46,279 bases of DNA, taken from NCBI GenBank assembly GCA_964058805.1, contig CAXKVV010001009.1, forward strand, positions 1 to 46,279, in the 5' to 3' direction. The translations under genes and the position numbers were made by a program. The notes under the pieces are model-generated. The model was not told the origin of the DNA. It saw only the letters and a program-made list of their open reading frames with translations, and did not search any database. Numbering within the stretch: the first letter of the stretch is position 1; each line of letters begins with the position of its first letter. This document shows positions 21,285-31,959 of this stretch, piece after piece. This DNA comes from Schoenoplectus triqueter. Taxonomy: Eukaryota; Streptophyta; Magnoliopsida; Poales; Cyperaceae.

Positions 21285-23185
21285 AGATATATTATGTGCA
21301 CCCATTGGTACTCATGTGACGTTGTTGTACATGTTTATTTTGTCTAATTGTAGATAGTATATTTTGTAAAATATATGAATGATGAATTAGTTCTAATATA
21401 ATTTATTTTTTAGCATTCTATTTTGTTATAATTTTTAATGTCGCAAAATGGTGTTGATATGAAGAAATTGAATATTTGTTGGACAAACGGTGTTGCTATA
21501 TTGATCTCCACGTGTTGCAAACAAAGCAGTATAATTACTTTTTGTCACTAGAATCAATTATTAAAAACTTAAATAGCAAAATCAGTTGGTTTGGCAATAG
21601 CTCAAGACAAGAGGTGTTTCTACTTTGCAAAACACCTTTTTTACCTTCACCCACATCACAAATCAGTTTTGCTATAGCACCTTTCTAGACCGCATGTAGC
21701 AAGATGTGGAGAGCTCTTGCTAAGAAATTTAGCTAGACTTATTTGAATTTTGTGCAAAAGTTTGTGGTTTTGCTAAATCCTTTTTCTCTATTAGTGAATC
21801 TTATATCTTGATGTTCATTTATTACCAGTACATTACTAGTACAGATAATAGAGCCAAATTTGAGTACTTTTTATGTCCCTCGAGGAAGGAGATTTGTATT
21901 AAAGAGGACATGACATGACAGTTTTAGCTCAAGCTTAGTATAGAATATATTAAGTAGATTACATATTAAGAACTAAGGTCCTAAAACTAGTTAAATGGAG
22001 GTATATATGTTTCTGTTTTGTTTTCTTTGAATCTATTTGTTACAGCCAAAATTTGGAGAGTTATGAAAAAAATGTTGTTGTAAAGGGTCATCAAGAAGAT
22101 AGGAGATATTGAGAGACAAGATGAGTCAGAAGACTTGGTGAACATATCTTCTTTTGAACTATTCATATGATGTTTTGTGAGTATTTGTTGGATATGATAA
22201 TCTCTAAGCCTCAAGATTTAGAAATAATTAATGAAATCTGTAAGATATCAATAAAAACCTAGAAACATGTCAAAAGAGAGGGAAAGTGTATTATTGTTTT
22301 TCAAAAATATTTAAGGTATGCAATTAGCAAAGAATGATTGAAATATTATATCTAAATTGTTAAGGTATGTAATAGCATAAAGGGTATTTTATGATTTTTG
22401 TATAGAATTTATGTGAGGTCATTAAAGACAATGATTAGTATAAATAGGGGTAGTATGTTATGTAACAGGATTAAAATAGTCAAAAAGGTAAAAAAATAAA
22501 CAGTTTTGTGCGTTTGTAATTCTATTGAGGTTTAATAGAGAAATAATTTGAGAGTTCTTTGAAATAACCTCTTGTTCTCATATTGTGTTATTCAAGTATT
22601 ATAAAAATGTTTTAGAATATATATTCACATACTGAACCGTATATGTTTATATTGAAATCCGTAATTTAAAATTTTGAGTATCAATTTGTAATTTTCTGGA
22701 CAGGGATAAGCGGCTAGCGATCCTCATCTGCAAAATCAAGCAAACATTATGCAAAAGGTTATTGCTACGTACGGCTTCCTCGTGACTATGGGCATATATC
22801 CTTTCTGCACGACCTTTACTTTTTTTTATATACACAAATGCACGTACACCTGAACTTTCAAGACCCACTCTTCTTTTTTCTCAGTGACCTGCAAAAACTC
22901 ATCCCATTGTTTAACACCTCCGTGCACTGCGTAGTCAAGTACTCCATGTACATGTTGATATGGCTGTGAAATATATGCGAATACCGCATGTCCATTGGCG
23001 TATATATGTATTCTTATCCCGTACAGGGGCAATTTCTCAGTAGCTAAGAAATTCTGGAGAACCCGAAATCCTTTCCTGGTTGATTAATTCTGAATTTCTG
23101 ATAAACAGGTAACGACATTCTGACAGCCTCTGCATTGACCCACTGTGTACATACTATTGCTATGCGACATGGGAGTTGAGAAGAC
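21285..23185. other. AT-rich intergenic DNA with one coding-like fragment
   Basis: Mostly AT-rich with no recognised repeat. On the minus strand at 23041-22820 a frame reads YGIRIHIYANGHAVFAYIS, then DYAVHGGVKQWDEFLQVTEK, with amino-acid usage better than the surroundings. I do not recognise a family. It could be a gene fragment or chance. Confidence 0.3.
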
Positions 23186-23632
23186 TGTTGCAATATAAAC
23201 TTAATTATCATTAATAATATTAAGTCTAACGAAAAATAAAAGAGACTTTTAGAATTCAGCAGTTGCAGAATTTTTAGGCTGATTCATGAGGGGATATGAA
23301 AGATCAAACGACGTCTGTTTTGACTGTATAACCTATGGATGGAAAATTCTTAAAGTCTAGTTTTAAATGGCTCAAATTCTAAGTCGTTTAGAGTTCCCTA
23401 CAGAGAGTTATGACTATTTTAGTGGACATGGGTCAGCTGAAACAGTTGTTGTTTAGTATTCCGTTTTTAATATGAATTTTCTAGATACTTCTGTTGTCTT
23501 AGCCTATCAATAAAGTTATAATACGTTATTTGATATGAAAGAAAGATACAAGAGTTTCTAATAGAAAGAAAGTTTGTTTTATTTATCTCTTCTCTTATCT
23601 CAAAATGTGATATCCACCATTCTCTTTTAACA
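23186..23632 (+). repeat. 5' LTR of the TRIM-like element
   Basis: It starts TGTTGCAATATAAAC and ends TCTCTTTTAACA. The shared core includes GATCAAACGACGT and CCTATGGATGGAAA, matching the second copy at 24590-25035. A TATA-like CTATAAATAAAG is present in the 3' copy (about 24908) and mutated to CTATCAATAAAG here. Confidence 0.85.
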
Positions 23633-23635
23633 AAG

Positions 23636-23648
23636 TGGTATCAGAGCC
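23636..23648 (+). other. Primer-binding site of the TRIM-like element
   Basis: TGGTATCAGAGCC, complementary to initiator-Met tRNA, three bases downstream of the 5' LTR end. Confidence 0.9.
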
Positions 23649-24589
23649 AGGTTCAGTCGATCAAGAGAGACCTGCCATAGCGAAGAAAAAAAAAGAAGAA
23701 GAAAAAGAGAGATGTCGAAAAAAAATATGGTGAGTATCAATATTTGTTTTAAAGAAAGTTAAGTGATAAAAATATTTTTTAAGTTTATTTTAGTATATGA
23801 GTTTTTCAGTATTGTTAGGAGCATTGAAAAAAAAATAAAAAATTAGTGAAAAAATCGAATCCCTTAATTTTATTTTATTTGTGAGAAAAGAAAAAATATC
23901 GGGATAATGAAAAAAATATCATGTGTTGATTTTTTGTTAAAAAAAAAGAAAATAGTGTTTTTTTTGTGGTGTTTTTTTTCGTGAAGATAGTTTTAGAGAT
24001 ATTATAAGAGAAAAAAAGAAGAAAAACTTGTCAATGATGAGAGCTATGTATCAAGCAGCGAATGTTACAAAAGCGTGGTGAAGTATTTGCTAGTGGTTTT
24101 CGAAGAATCGGTGAGTGAACCCGACATGTGCAATGACTCATGATAGCCTGTACAATGAGTGTCAGGATAAGAGAACTAGCAACATCATGAGATATTTTGC
24201 TCGAAGTGTGCGAAAACCATGAGAAGATGTGGTGTGGAGCCACATGAAAAAATACGGTGTGGAGCCGCGATGTGGGTGTGAATCTCACGTATACATGACT
24301 TAAAGAGTCAGGCAATTGGATGGCATATGAAATGAAACCACGACTGATTTTTTGAATTTCCTAGCTCAATGAATTGAGAAGATGTCGTCAATGGGTAGCG
24401 TCGCTATTCGCTGTGAGTTATGAAGAAGTGCAATGATAATATGAAGATAAGTTAACAAGAAAGACAAGTGTTGAGTTCATAAAAATCGACAAAAGAGAAT
24501 AACTACAGATTAGGAAATTGAAGAAACACCACAATCGACACTAATGAGCAAAAATATAAATTCTTAAAATTAAGTTTATGGAGGAGTTT

Positions 24590-25035
24590 TATTGAAATAT
24601 AAACTTAATTATCATTAATAATATTAAGTCTAGTGGAAAATAAAGGAGACTATTAAAATTCAGCAGTTGCAGAATTTTTGGGCTAATTTATGAGGGGATA
24701 TAAAAGATCAAACGACGTCCGTTTTGGCTGTATGACCTATGGATGGAAAGCTCTTGAAGTCTATATTCCAATGGTACAAATTCTAAGTCATTTGGAGTTA
24801 TGTACATAGAATTATGGTTATTTTAGTGGACAGGGGTCAGCTGAAACAGCTGTTGTTTAGTATTTCGTTTTTAATATGAATATTTTAGATATTTTTGTTG
24901 TCTTAGTCTATAAATAAAGTTATAATCTGTTATTTAATATGAAAAAAAAAATACAAAAGTTTCTAATAAAAAGAAATTTTATTTTTTTCCATCTCTTATC
25001 TTAAAATGTGTGATATTTACTATTCTTTTTTAACA
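24590..25035 (+). repeat. 3' LTR of the TRIM-like element
   Basis: It starts TATTGAAATATAAAC (first TG changed to TA) and ends TTCTTTTTTAACA. It is collinear with the 5' copy along its full length, with many G/A and C/T differences, as expected for an old methylated repeat. Confidence 0.85.
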
Positions 25036-25883
25036 CAGAAGATTCAACATTTTCTTCAATTTGGTTTTGCAGTACATACTGTCCGTCAGTCAGTAAGTCA
25101 GGGGCAGTACCGTACATGCATGCCAGCCCAGCTAGAGGATGGCATCTTCTAGAAATTTCCGGAAAGAGCAATGGAAGAAGAAAATTTTCGATATACAGTC
25201 TATATGAGATCATATATAAATTTTAATTCTCTTAGAGAAAACGAATAAATTTGATGCATGTTTGTATCAGCAAAACGATAAGCAAAATATAATTAAACAG
25301 TGCACAAGTAGAAGGGTTGAACCTGCGAATATCTAAAAAATGGCTATATCAAATTATCAACAGCTATACAAATCCAGTTCAAAACACAAGGAAAAAAAGA
25401 AGTAAAACTACACTTAATAAATCTAGATCAAGAACAAGCTAACCCTTATTTAAAACCCAAATGGTGCACTAAAAAGTTAGAATGGCGTGTACCAGTTGGT
25501 ACCAGATCAAACTATGTTTTGCCAATATAACCTTTCAGTTTTGTCCTCTTTTGTGATTGTGACTTTCCAGTGATGGATCCATATGGAATTAATGAACAAC
25601 CAGTACAGCTTGTCTCACAGTAGGTGTAATTTGTAAAAATTCAAACCAACTTGAGTGAAAATAAAAAAAAAAGGGCTAAAATGACAGTTAAAACTAAATA
25701 GCAAAAACAAATGGAAAAGAAAAAACAATCTTGATTCTATTGCATACAAATTGTACCATATTGAAAGCAGGCAGATCACTATATTGTTATTCACTTCAAA
25801 GGACACTAGATCTCCAAATATGCAATACTAATTTGTTCCTAAATTTACCACATTCCTACTGCACAGCGCGCACTCAATTTCCC
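25036..25883. other. Intergenic region and 3' flank of the ERF gene
   Basis: AT-rich, without coding signal. The 3' UTR of the minus-strand ERF gene should lie in roughly 25883-25500. I could not identify a single polyadenylation signal with confidence. Confidence 0.4.
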
Positions 25884-28030
25884 TCAGTTACCAGTTCCAA
25901 GAAATACTGGTATGATGTCCTGAAAATTCCATAGGTCATTTCCTACCAAATCCTGAGTGACATCGCTACTGTCCAACAATCCATCAGACAAAAACCCCGA
26001 GTTAGATCCCTCACTAGACTCTTCAAGGCCACCATCCATTAATATATCCAGGTAATAATAGAAATCAGACAAATTGTCAGACATGCTGGAAACTGCCCCA
26101 TTTCCCATTGCTGGAGCTATATTGGATACTGATCCAAATTCCAGGTTCCCGAATGAGTTTGTGGGCTGGTTGGAGGGGTATGAATTCATGTCTCCAATTC
26201 TAACCACGTTTTCTTCGACATAGCCGATGCCGTCCTTGGGGGAGTCATTGTTGGGGGTCACCAGCAGTGGGGGGCTGGGAGGTGCCATGGTATTCTTACA
26301 GAGCCTTGCCTTGGAAGAGCGTTTTTTCAGCCGGGTGGATATGACTGATGGGGGTGAGTTGTCAGTGAAATTTAACTTGGCTTTTTTTCCATGAATCCTA
26401 CAACCACAAACAATAATTAAAGACTTATTATATGTTTCTCCTAAACGTTCTATTACTCGTGTAACAACAAACAACTTATACCATACATGTGCTTTTATTC
26501 TAATCTTGTATTAATATTTTTTTCATATGATGTTTTCCCTTACGCGTTTCTTTATATTCTTACAACTTTTTCTTTTTGTTTGAGACAAACTTTTACTTTT
26601 GTGGCTGCATTATTTCTAAACCGCATATATATATACTGGGTAGATATACATATTTAGAAAAAAAAAATTAAAAATAAGAAAAAAATAATTAGCTCTCATT
26701 GAGACTTGAATCCAGTAGTTTTCCATTAGTGTTATGGTTGGATAACTTTTTTATTATATTCTTAACTTAAAAATAAGAAAAATCTGCATATATATATTTG
26801 GAAAAAAATCCGTATATGCAACAGCATAAGCGATATGAAGGAATCAACATTTAAAAATACTGAGTGGCAAAGATAATACGAGATTCTTTATAATATTTAC
26901 ATTCAATGGGCTTGACCTTTCATCTCAAAAAATTGAAAAAAAAAATCCATTTCACTCCAGTTTTTCAGAGTTTCCACCTAAGAATCGAATTAAGACATAA
27001 AGGCTCCCTATTTAACACATATCGATTTTAAAATGGGCAAAGCAAGGAACATTGATTTTTTTTACCATGACCAAGCTACTTTCATCTTAGATTATCCATT
27101 CAAAATTTATGACATATTTCCTTATCTACTTTCTTGTAATTGATGAGTATCTATTAATACCTGCGGGCAACAACATCATATGCACGAGCAGCCTCCTCTG
27201 CAGTGTTGAAGGTACCGAGCCAGACACGACAACCCTTTTGCGGGTCACGGATCTCAGCAGCCCACTTTCCCCGCGGGCGTTTGCGGATGCCTCTAAACTG
27301 GACTGGTTTCGCTGCCAAGCCCGAGTGCTCCACAACCTTCTTTTGAGCAGGCTGTTCATCTGTAAGAAAAATAAATGATATTAGCAAAGGCAGAGGAGAC
27401 GAGATTGAGGTGACCTATGGTTTCGTCTAGTAATTTGATTATACTTTCATGTTAAATGATGAAATCCGTGTCTGGATTTGAGGTCTCATTGTAATGTACT
27501 TTCATAACTTTGATAAAATTAAGGCTAAAACTCCTTTTGTTACACTTTTTTAATTTGAATGTGAAATTGATATTTACGCACTGAAGAGGTCCTGTCCTGT
27601 CAGTGTAATACATTATTATATCAGTAAGATCAAGATTTATTTCTTTGCTATTCAATTAAACTCTGCAAGTCATAGAACATAGTGCAGGGCGATTTAGACA
27701 AACAGTGCAAACATAGCTCGTGAAATAAGTTCAAAACAAATATATATAGAGAGAGATAGAGAAATAACCTCCCAAAATATTAGGAGCAGTGAAGAGAGGC
27801 TCAGATCCGGTGATCCCCACCACGTCATCGTCCTCCTCAAATTTAATGGTAATATCGTCAAACTTCTCAAAGTCCGCCTCAAAATCTATGTTGTCGTCAA
27901 TCTCGATCTTCATTTTCTTCACTTTCTTCGCCTTCTTCACCTTCTTTGCATCTGGATAGAGGTAGTCTTCTATCATCTTCCGTGACTTTGTCGTGGGGAA
28001 ATAGTCACCGATAATTGCACCTCCGCACAT
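25884..28030 (-). CDS. ERF-VII: Group VII ERF transcription factor (RAP2.12/RAP2.2-like), three exons
   Basis: Exons 28030-27769, 27359-27161 and 26397-25884 give 324 residues. Intron 1 is phase 1 (GGAG|GTTATT ... TTACAG|ATGAAC). Intron 2 is phase 2 (CGCAG|GTATTA ... TTGTAG|GATTCA). The protein begins [12 protein letters not shown], the group VII N-degron: Met is removed, Cys2 is oxidised by plant cysteine oxidases when O2 is present, then arginylation and PRT6 target it for decay. A FEADFEKF motif and a Lys-rich segment ([13 protein letters not shown]) follow. The AP2 domain runs about residues 102-156 ([44 protein letters not shown]). The acidic Ser/Gly-rich C-terminus probably activates transcription. 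Expected role: nuclear hypoxia response. Oddities: RPRGKW replaces the usual RPWGKW, and intron 2 splits the AP2 domain. The ATG context GCCACCATG is strong. Confidence 0.93.
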
Positions 28031-28211
28031 GGTGGCCAGTACCAGATAGCAACAAATTTGGTTTGATTACTTTTTTTATAAGGAGATTAGCGAAGAGAGG
28101 AGAGGAGAGGAGATTGTTTAGTTTTCGCAACTACTGTTGTGTGGCTTTAAGGTTGAAACTCAGAGCGAGAAGAGAGCAGAGAGCGAGAGTAAGTCGGGAG
28201 ATTTTTTATAA
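28031..28211 (-). promoter_or_regulatory. ERF gene core promoter and 5' UTR
   Basis: The minus strand has TATAAAAAAT at plus 28201-28210, about 170 bases before the ATG. A CT-rich leader follows (CTCCTCTCCTCTCCTCTC around plus 28095-28112). A second TATA-like TTATAAAAAAAG lies at about 28069-28081, inside the probable leader. No upstream ATG-initiated long frame is obvious. Confidence 0.5.
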
Positions 28212-28493
28212 GTGACAGAGTGGCAGAGAGCGATTGGAGAAAGCTAATGGAGAGTTTAATTTCTTCTTTTTGCAAATAAAGATTAATTAGGATATCCCGC
28301 AATTTAACGTTAAATATTTATGAAATTATTTCACTTTAAAATAGATTTTTTTTTTAAATGTCCAAGCTGATTTACCCCAAATCTATTCCTCGATTGTTTT
28401 TTATTTTCAATAATATTTTATTTTTGACATTTTTTGAATTCGACAATTAAATATGAATATCTCATTACTTAGATATAAACATCTCTATAAATG
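28212..28493. other. ERF upstream region
   Basis: AT-rich sequence between the ERF promoter and a hAT MITE. It would include distal promoter elements. I see no recognisable cis-element that I would defend. Confidence 0.3.
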
Positions 28494-28501
28494 AATATGA
28501 A

Positions 28502-28656
28502 TAGGGGCGGATCCAAGGTAGGCGCCAGCCGGCGTCCGGACACCTCTTTGATTCACTGAAAAATAAATGATGTATGATAAAAAAAATAAATTTTCTTTTG
28601 ACCCGAATATTCTATTTATTTGAACCGGGCACCCCCTATCAGGGGCTCCGCCCCTG
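28502..28656. mobile_element. 155-bp hAT-type MITE with perfect 8-bp target duplication
   Basis: Terminal inverted repeats TAGGGGCGGATCC and GGCTCCGCCCCTG (one mismatch inside, plus a T/C terminal change). They are flanked by identical 8-bp copies of AATATGAA at 28494-28501 and 28657-28664, the hAT signature. The interior is GC-rich near both ends and AT-rich in the middle, with no coding. It sits about 470 bp upstream of the ERF start codon. Confidence 0.88.
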
Positions 28657-28664
28657 AATATGAA

Positions 28665-29670
28665 TATTCATATATACAAATACGAACAATATGACTGCTT
28701 CGGCTTATGTTCGATAAATGTTTTGATCCATGATTATAATGTGACTGAGTATGAACACATGTCTAATTAAGTATGAATATCGCATTGCTTAGATATGATT
28801 AATATTCATTTCTAATTTGAACACTCATATAAATATTTCACTTTTTCAAAGAAACGCAGGATTTAAGATGCTCATTATTTTAAAAAATTATTTTTAATCC
28901 ACTCAAGTTGTTCATATATATTATCTTGAATCTTATACTGAAAATAAAATATTTTGAAATTTACTGTATGCGTATTAAAAAAATTGTGAGATTTTTTGAA
29001 GAATTTTTAAGGGAGACATTTAGCACGCTCCTTAAAATAATATGGACGTAATATATAATTTAAATAACGCCGGTACGTCTTTTTTTTTTTTGCTTTCTAT
29101 TTATTCCCAATTTTCTGTGAGTTTCCGGATATATAATTTTTGCAAACTATTCAATGATTCTGATTCGTGTGATTTTAAGTTTTAATCAGTATACAAGTAA
29201 AAATTTGATTATCGTTTTGCATTAAATCATTCGAAGAAATTTTTAGTACTAGATGATGGAGGCAAATTGGGTCAAGCATTTAATTTTGTGGGCGTGTGGC
29301 AGGATCAATTATTTCGCCCGAAGAATACTTGACACGCATTATAATATTATACTACACAATTGACAAAAGAGTGTCTGCAACGTTGATCTTTCTGATTTCA
29401 TATTGAAATTTTGAGAAATAATATTTTTCTTTTGCCCGCTACGCAGTATGCTAAAGATCGATGTCAATATATAGATTTTTATAAAATACAATTTATTTGA
29501 AAAGTCCATTGTCAATGCATCCTCCGTACTTTTTTAAAAAAAATGACAAAAATAATTTCACGATATTATTACAACTCATCTCTCAAGAAACCATTTGGAA
29601 ATAGCTTCGTTAGTCCCATGTTGATTATAAAACTGAATCTTATGCCTAAGAAACCTATATGATATATATA
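28665..29670. other. AT-rich intergenic DNA
   Basis: No coding frame, tRNA or clear repeat seen. Short homopolymer runs only. Confidence 0.4.
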
Positions 29671-30074
29671 TAGTTATACTATGTTGCTTTGCAAAGCACA
29701 AAACGCTGTGTGTTTTGCGCTCTATTTTTAATTTTAAGTTAGAAATGACCGATCTGAACCGTTCAATCTAATCTTCATATCAAAATCTATTAGTAAACCA
29801 AAATTTATATTTTTTTTTAAAATTTTTTTTTATTTTTTCTGGTGAGGAGAAAAATGATTTGATCTGAAAATTCTGGTTCATCCAAAAATGATGATTTTCC
29901 CCCCTATCCAAAAAAATAACAAATAAATTCCAAAAAATATAAAATTTGGTTTACTAATAGATTTGGATATGGAGATTAGATTGAGCGGTTTGGATCAATC
30001 ATTTCTGACTTAAAATTAATAATATAGCGCAAAGCACACAACGCTCTTGTGTTTTGCAAAGCACCATAGCCTAT
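29671..30074. mobile_element. Long-inverted-repeat MITE, copy 1 (TTTGCAAAGCACA type)
   Basis: Two arms of about 150 bp are inverted around a short centre. Left: GCTTTGCAAAGCACAAAACG, then GAACCGTTCAATCTAATCTT. Right: the same blocks reversed, ending TTTTGCAAAGCACCATAGCC. Both sides are (TA)n runs. No coding capacity. Related to the copies at 30543-30930 and 30944-31344. Confidence 0.8.
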
Positions 30075-30096
30075 ATATATATATATATATATTTAT

Positions 30097-30506
30097 ATAT
30101 GGTGAGGATATAGTACTTTACAAAGTAAATAACCGGTTTTGCTTTGATATGAGATTTCATATCTCGACGACGTAAATGGTCTATCTAAGTTACTCAATAA
30201 TTTCTTATGTTAAAATCTTATGGGATATTAAATTTCATGATTTTTTGAGCTTCCTAGCCATTTTTTAAATTATTTTTTAAAACAACTTTGTTTAATGTAA
30301 AAAATGATCTATTTCAGAGCTGTTTTTAAAAATAATTTTAAAAATAAGTAAAAAACTCAAAAAATCATGAAATTTAATATCCCACGAGATTTTAACATAA
30401 AAAAATTATTGAGCAACATAGATAGACCATTTAATCTGCCGGGGTGTGAAATCTCATGCCAAAGAAAAAATAATTCTTTATTTTGCAAAGTACCGTAACA
30501 TCACCT

Positions 30507-30510
<4 letters not shown>
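30097..30510. mobile_element. Long-inverted-repeat MITE, second family, in (TA)n
   Basis: The left terminus GGTGAGGATATAGTACTTT pairs with the reversed right terminus AAGGTGATGTTACGGTACTTT. Arms continue through ATGAGATTTCATATC, AGATTTTAACATAA-type and TTTCATGATTTTTTGAG blocks on both sides. Flanked by TATATATA on both sides. Sequence differs from its neighbours apart from the overall fold-back design. Confidence 0.75.

Positions 30511-30541
<31 letters not shown>
30511..30541. repeat. (TA)n/(GA)n microsatellite
   Basis: A TATATATATA run passes directly into about ten GA units between two MITEs. Confidence 0.9.
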
Positions 30542-30542
30542 T

Positions 30543-30930
30543 TAGGTTATGGGGTTTAATAAATCACAAAAGCGTTGTGTATTTTACTCTCTATTATTAA
30601 TTTTAAGTCAGAAATGATCGATCCAAATGCTCAATTCAACCTTCATATCAAAATCTATTAGTAAACTAATTTTTATATTTTTTGAAATTTATTTGTTATT
30701 TTTTTATAGGAGGAAAACCGTCATTTTTTATGAACCAGAATTCTCAGATCAAGTCATTTTTTCTCATCAGAAAAAATAGTAAAAAAATTCTAAAAACTAT
30801 AAAATTTAGTTTACTAATAGATTTTGATATGAAGATTAGATTGAACGGTTCAGATCGATTATTTCTAATATGAAATTAAAAATAAAGCGCAAAATACACA
30901 GCGCTCTTGTGCTTTGCAAAGAACCATATA
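30543..30930. mobile_element. Long-inverted-repeat MITE, copy 2 (TTTGCAAAGCACA type)
   Basis: Same family as 29671-30074. The left arm has GCGTTGTGTATTTTACTCTC and TCAAAATCTATTAGTAAACT. The right arm is the reverse, ending GTGCTTTGCAAAGAACCATA. The left terminus is more diverged (TTAGGTTATGGGGTTT). Flanked by GA/TA repeats. Confidence 0.78.
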
Positions 30931-30943
30931 TATACATATATAT

Positions 30944-31336
30944 ATAGAGTAATGCTATGGTGCTTCGCGAAGCAAAAAATCTTTTGTGCTTCGCGTCCGT
31001 ATCTCGAATTTAAAAGTTCAAACGGCCGATCCAAACCGTTGAACATCATCTTCATATTGAAATATCCTTGGAGATCAAATTTTATATTTTTTTGAATTTT
31101 TTTGATATTTTTTAGATGGGTACAAAGTTTGTTAATCTAAAGATTTCTGCACCATCCAAAACAAGCGACTTTGTACCCATCTAAAAAATATCAAAAAAAT
31201 ATAAAATTTGATCTCCAAGGATATTTCAATATGAAGATGATGATCAACGGTTTGGATCGGCCGTTTGAACTTTTAAATTCGAGATACGGACACGAAGCAC
31301 AAATTTTTTTTTACTTCGCGAAGCACCATAGCATTA

Positions 31337-31344
<8 letters not shown>
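30944..31344. mobile_element. Long-inverted-repeat MITE, copy 3 (TTCGCGAAGCA type), near-perfect ends
   Basis: Both ends read TAGAGTAATGCTATGGTGCT then TCGCGAAG, exactly inverted. Arms of about 190 bp pair almost throughout, including GATCTCCAAGGATATTTCAAT and GGGTACAAAG near the centre. The loop is very short. Flanked by (TA)n, including a run of about 40 bp on the right. It shares the ATGGTGCTT..GC.AAGCA terminus and the CCGTT..A.CATCTTCATAT block with copies 1 and 2. It looks the youngest of the group. Confidence 0.88.

Positions 31345-31381
<37 letters not shown>
31341..31381. repeat. (TA)n microsatellite
   Basis: About 20 uninterrupted TA units directly adjoining the right end of the MITE at 30944-31344. 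Confidence 0.95.
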
Positions 31382-31384
<3 letters not shown>

Positions 31385-31555
31385 GAATATATAAGCGCTA
31401 CCCACTTTTAAAAAACAATTATACAAAACTTGCATTCCACAGAAAAATTATAGTTTTACATTTATAGAAGAGCAAATATATAATCCATATGGTCTAATTT
31501 TTAATACGATCGGATAGACAACGGCAGAGTGCAAGCAAATCCTATTGTATTTAAG

Positions 31556-31950
31556 GGCACCAAATTTGCTGTTATTCTTGGAGAAGAATAAAGTCTTGTT
31601 ATTTATTTCAAAAAAAATAGAAAAAAATTTTAAAAATAGAAAAAAGTTTATAGATATAATATTTTACTTGTAGATTGATAACTTGTCAAATTTTATATAA
31701 TTTCATAAATGTTTGATACTTCATAAAGATTATCAAATTTAACGGTCTTTCAATAATATTTGCAATGATTTTAAATTAATGGTCTTTGATGGACTATCAA
31801 ACGTTAATAAAATTGTATGAAATTTAACAGATTATCAATCTATAAGTAAAATAACATATTTATAAAGATTTTTTATTTTAAAAAAATCTATTTTTTGGAA
31901 TAAATAACGGGCTCTTATTCTTCTACAAAAATAACAGCAAATCTGAAGGC
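31556..31950. mobile_element. Mutator-like MITE with 9-bp target duplication
   Basis: Identical 9-bp flanks GTATTTAAG at 31547-31555 and 31951-31959. Between them a 395-bp inverted repeat: left GGCACCAAATTTGCTGTTAT pairs with the reversed right end GCCTTCAGATTTGCTGTTAT. Arms continue through GAAGAATAA and TTGATAACTTG blocks to a centre near 31750. Long inverted ends and a 9-bp duplication are the Mutator/MULE signature. No coding. Confidence 0.85.
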
Positions 31951-31959
31951 GTATTTAAG

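Larger units (their letters stand above)
23186..25035 (+). mobile_element. Non-autonomous LTR retrotransposon (TRIM/SMART-like), about 1.85 kb
   Basis: Two direct LTRs, 23186-23632 (447 bp) and 24590-25035 (446 bp), about 10-13% different by eye. They flank a 957-bp interior. The PBS TGGTATCAGAGCC starts at 23636, three bases after the 5' LTR. A short purine-rich tract (TGGAGGAG, about 24579-24586) precedes the 3' LTR. The interior has no gag or pol similarity that I can see. The LTRs end in TTTTAACA. A clean 5-bp target duplication is not evident (agaag occurs near both ends but off-register). Longer than classical TRIMs, so it may be an internally deleted derivative of a copia element. Confidence 0.8.

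Noticed and set aside
24031..24315. Minus-strand 94-residue open frame inside the TRIM-like element
   Set aside because: Antisense to the element interior, no gag or other similarity; likely chance.
26680..26760. Possible tRNA-like SINE head (TGGATTCAAGTCTCAATG on the minus strand) in ERF intron 2
   Set aside because: Only a weak B-box-like match; no A box, tail or target duplication.
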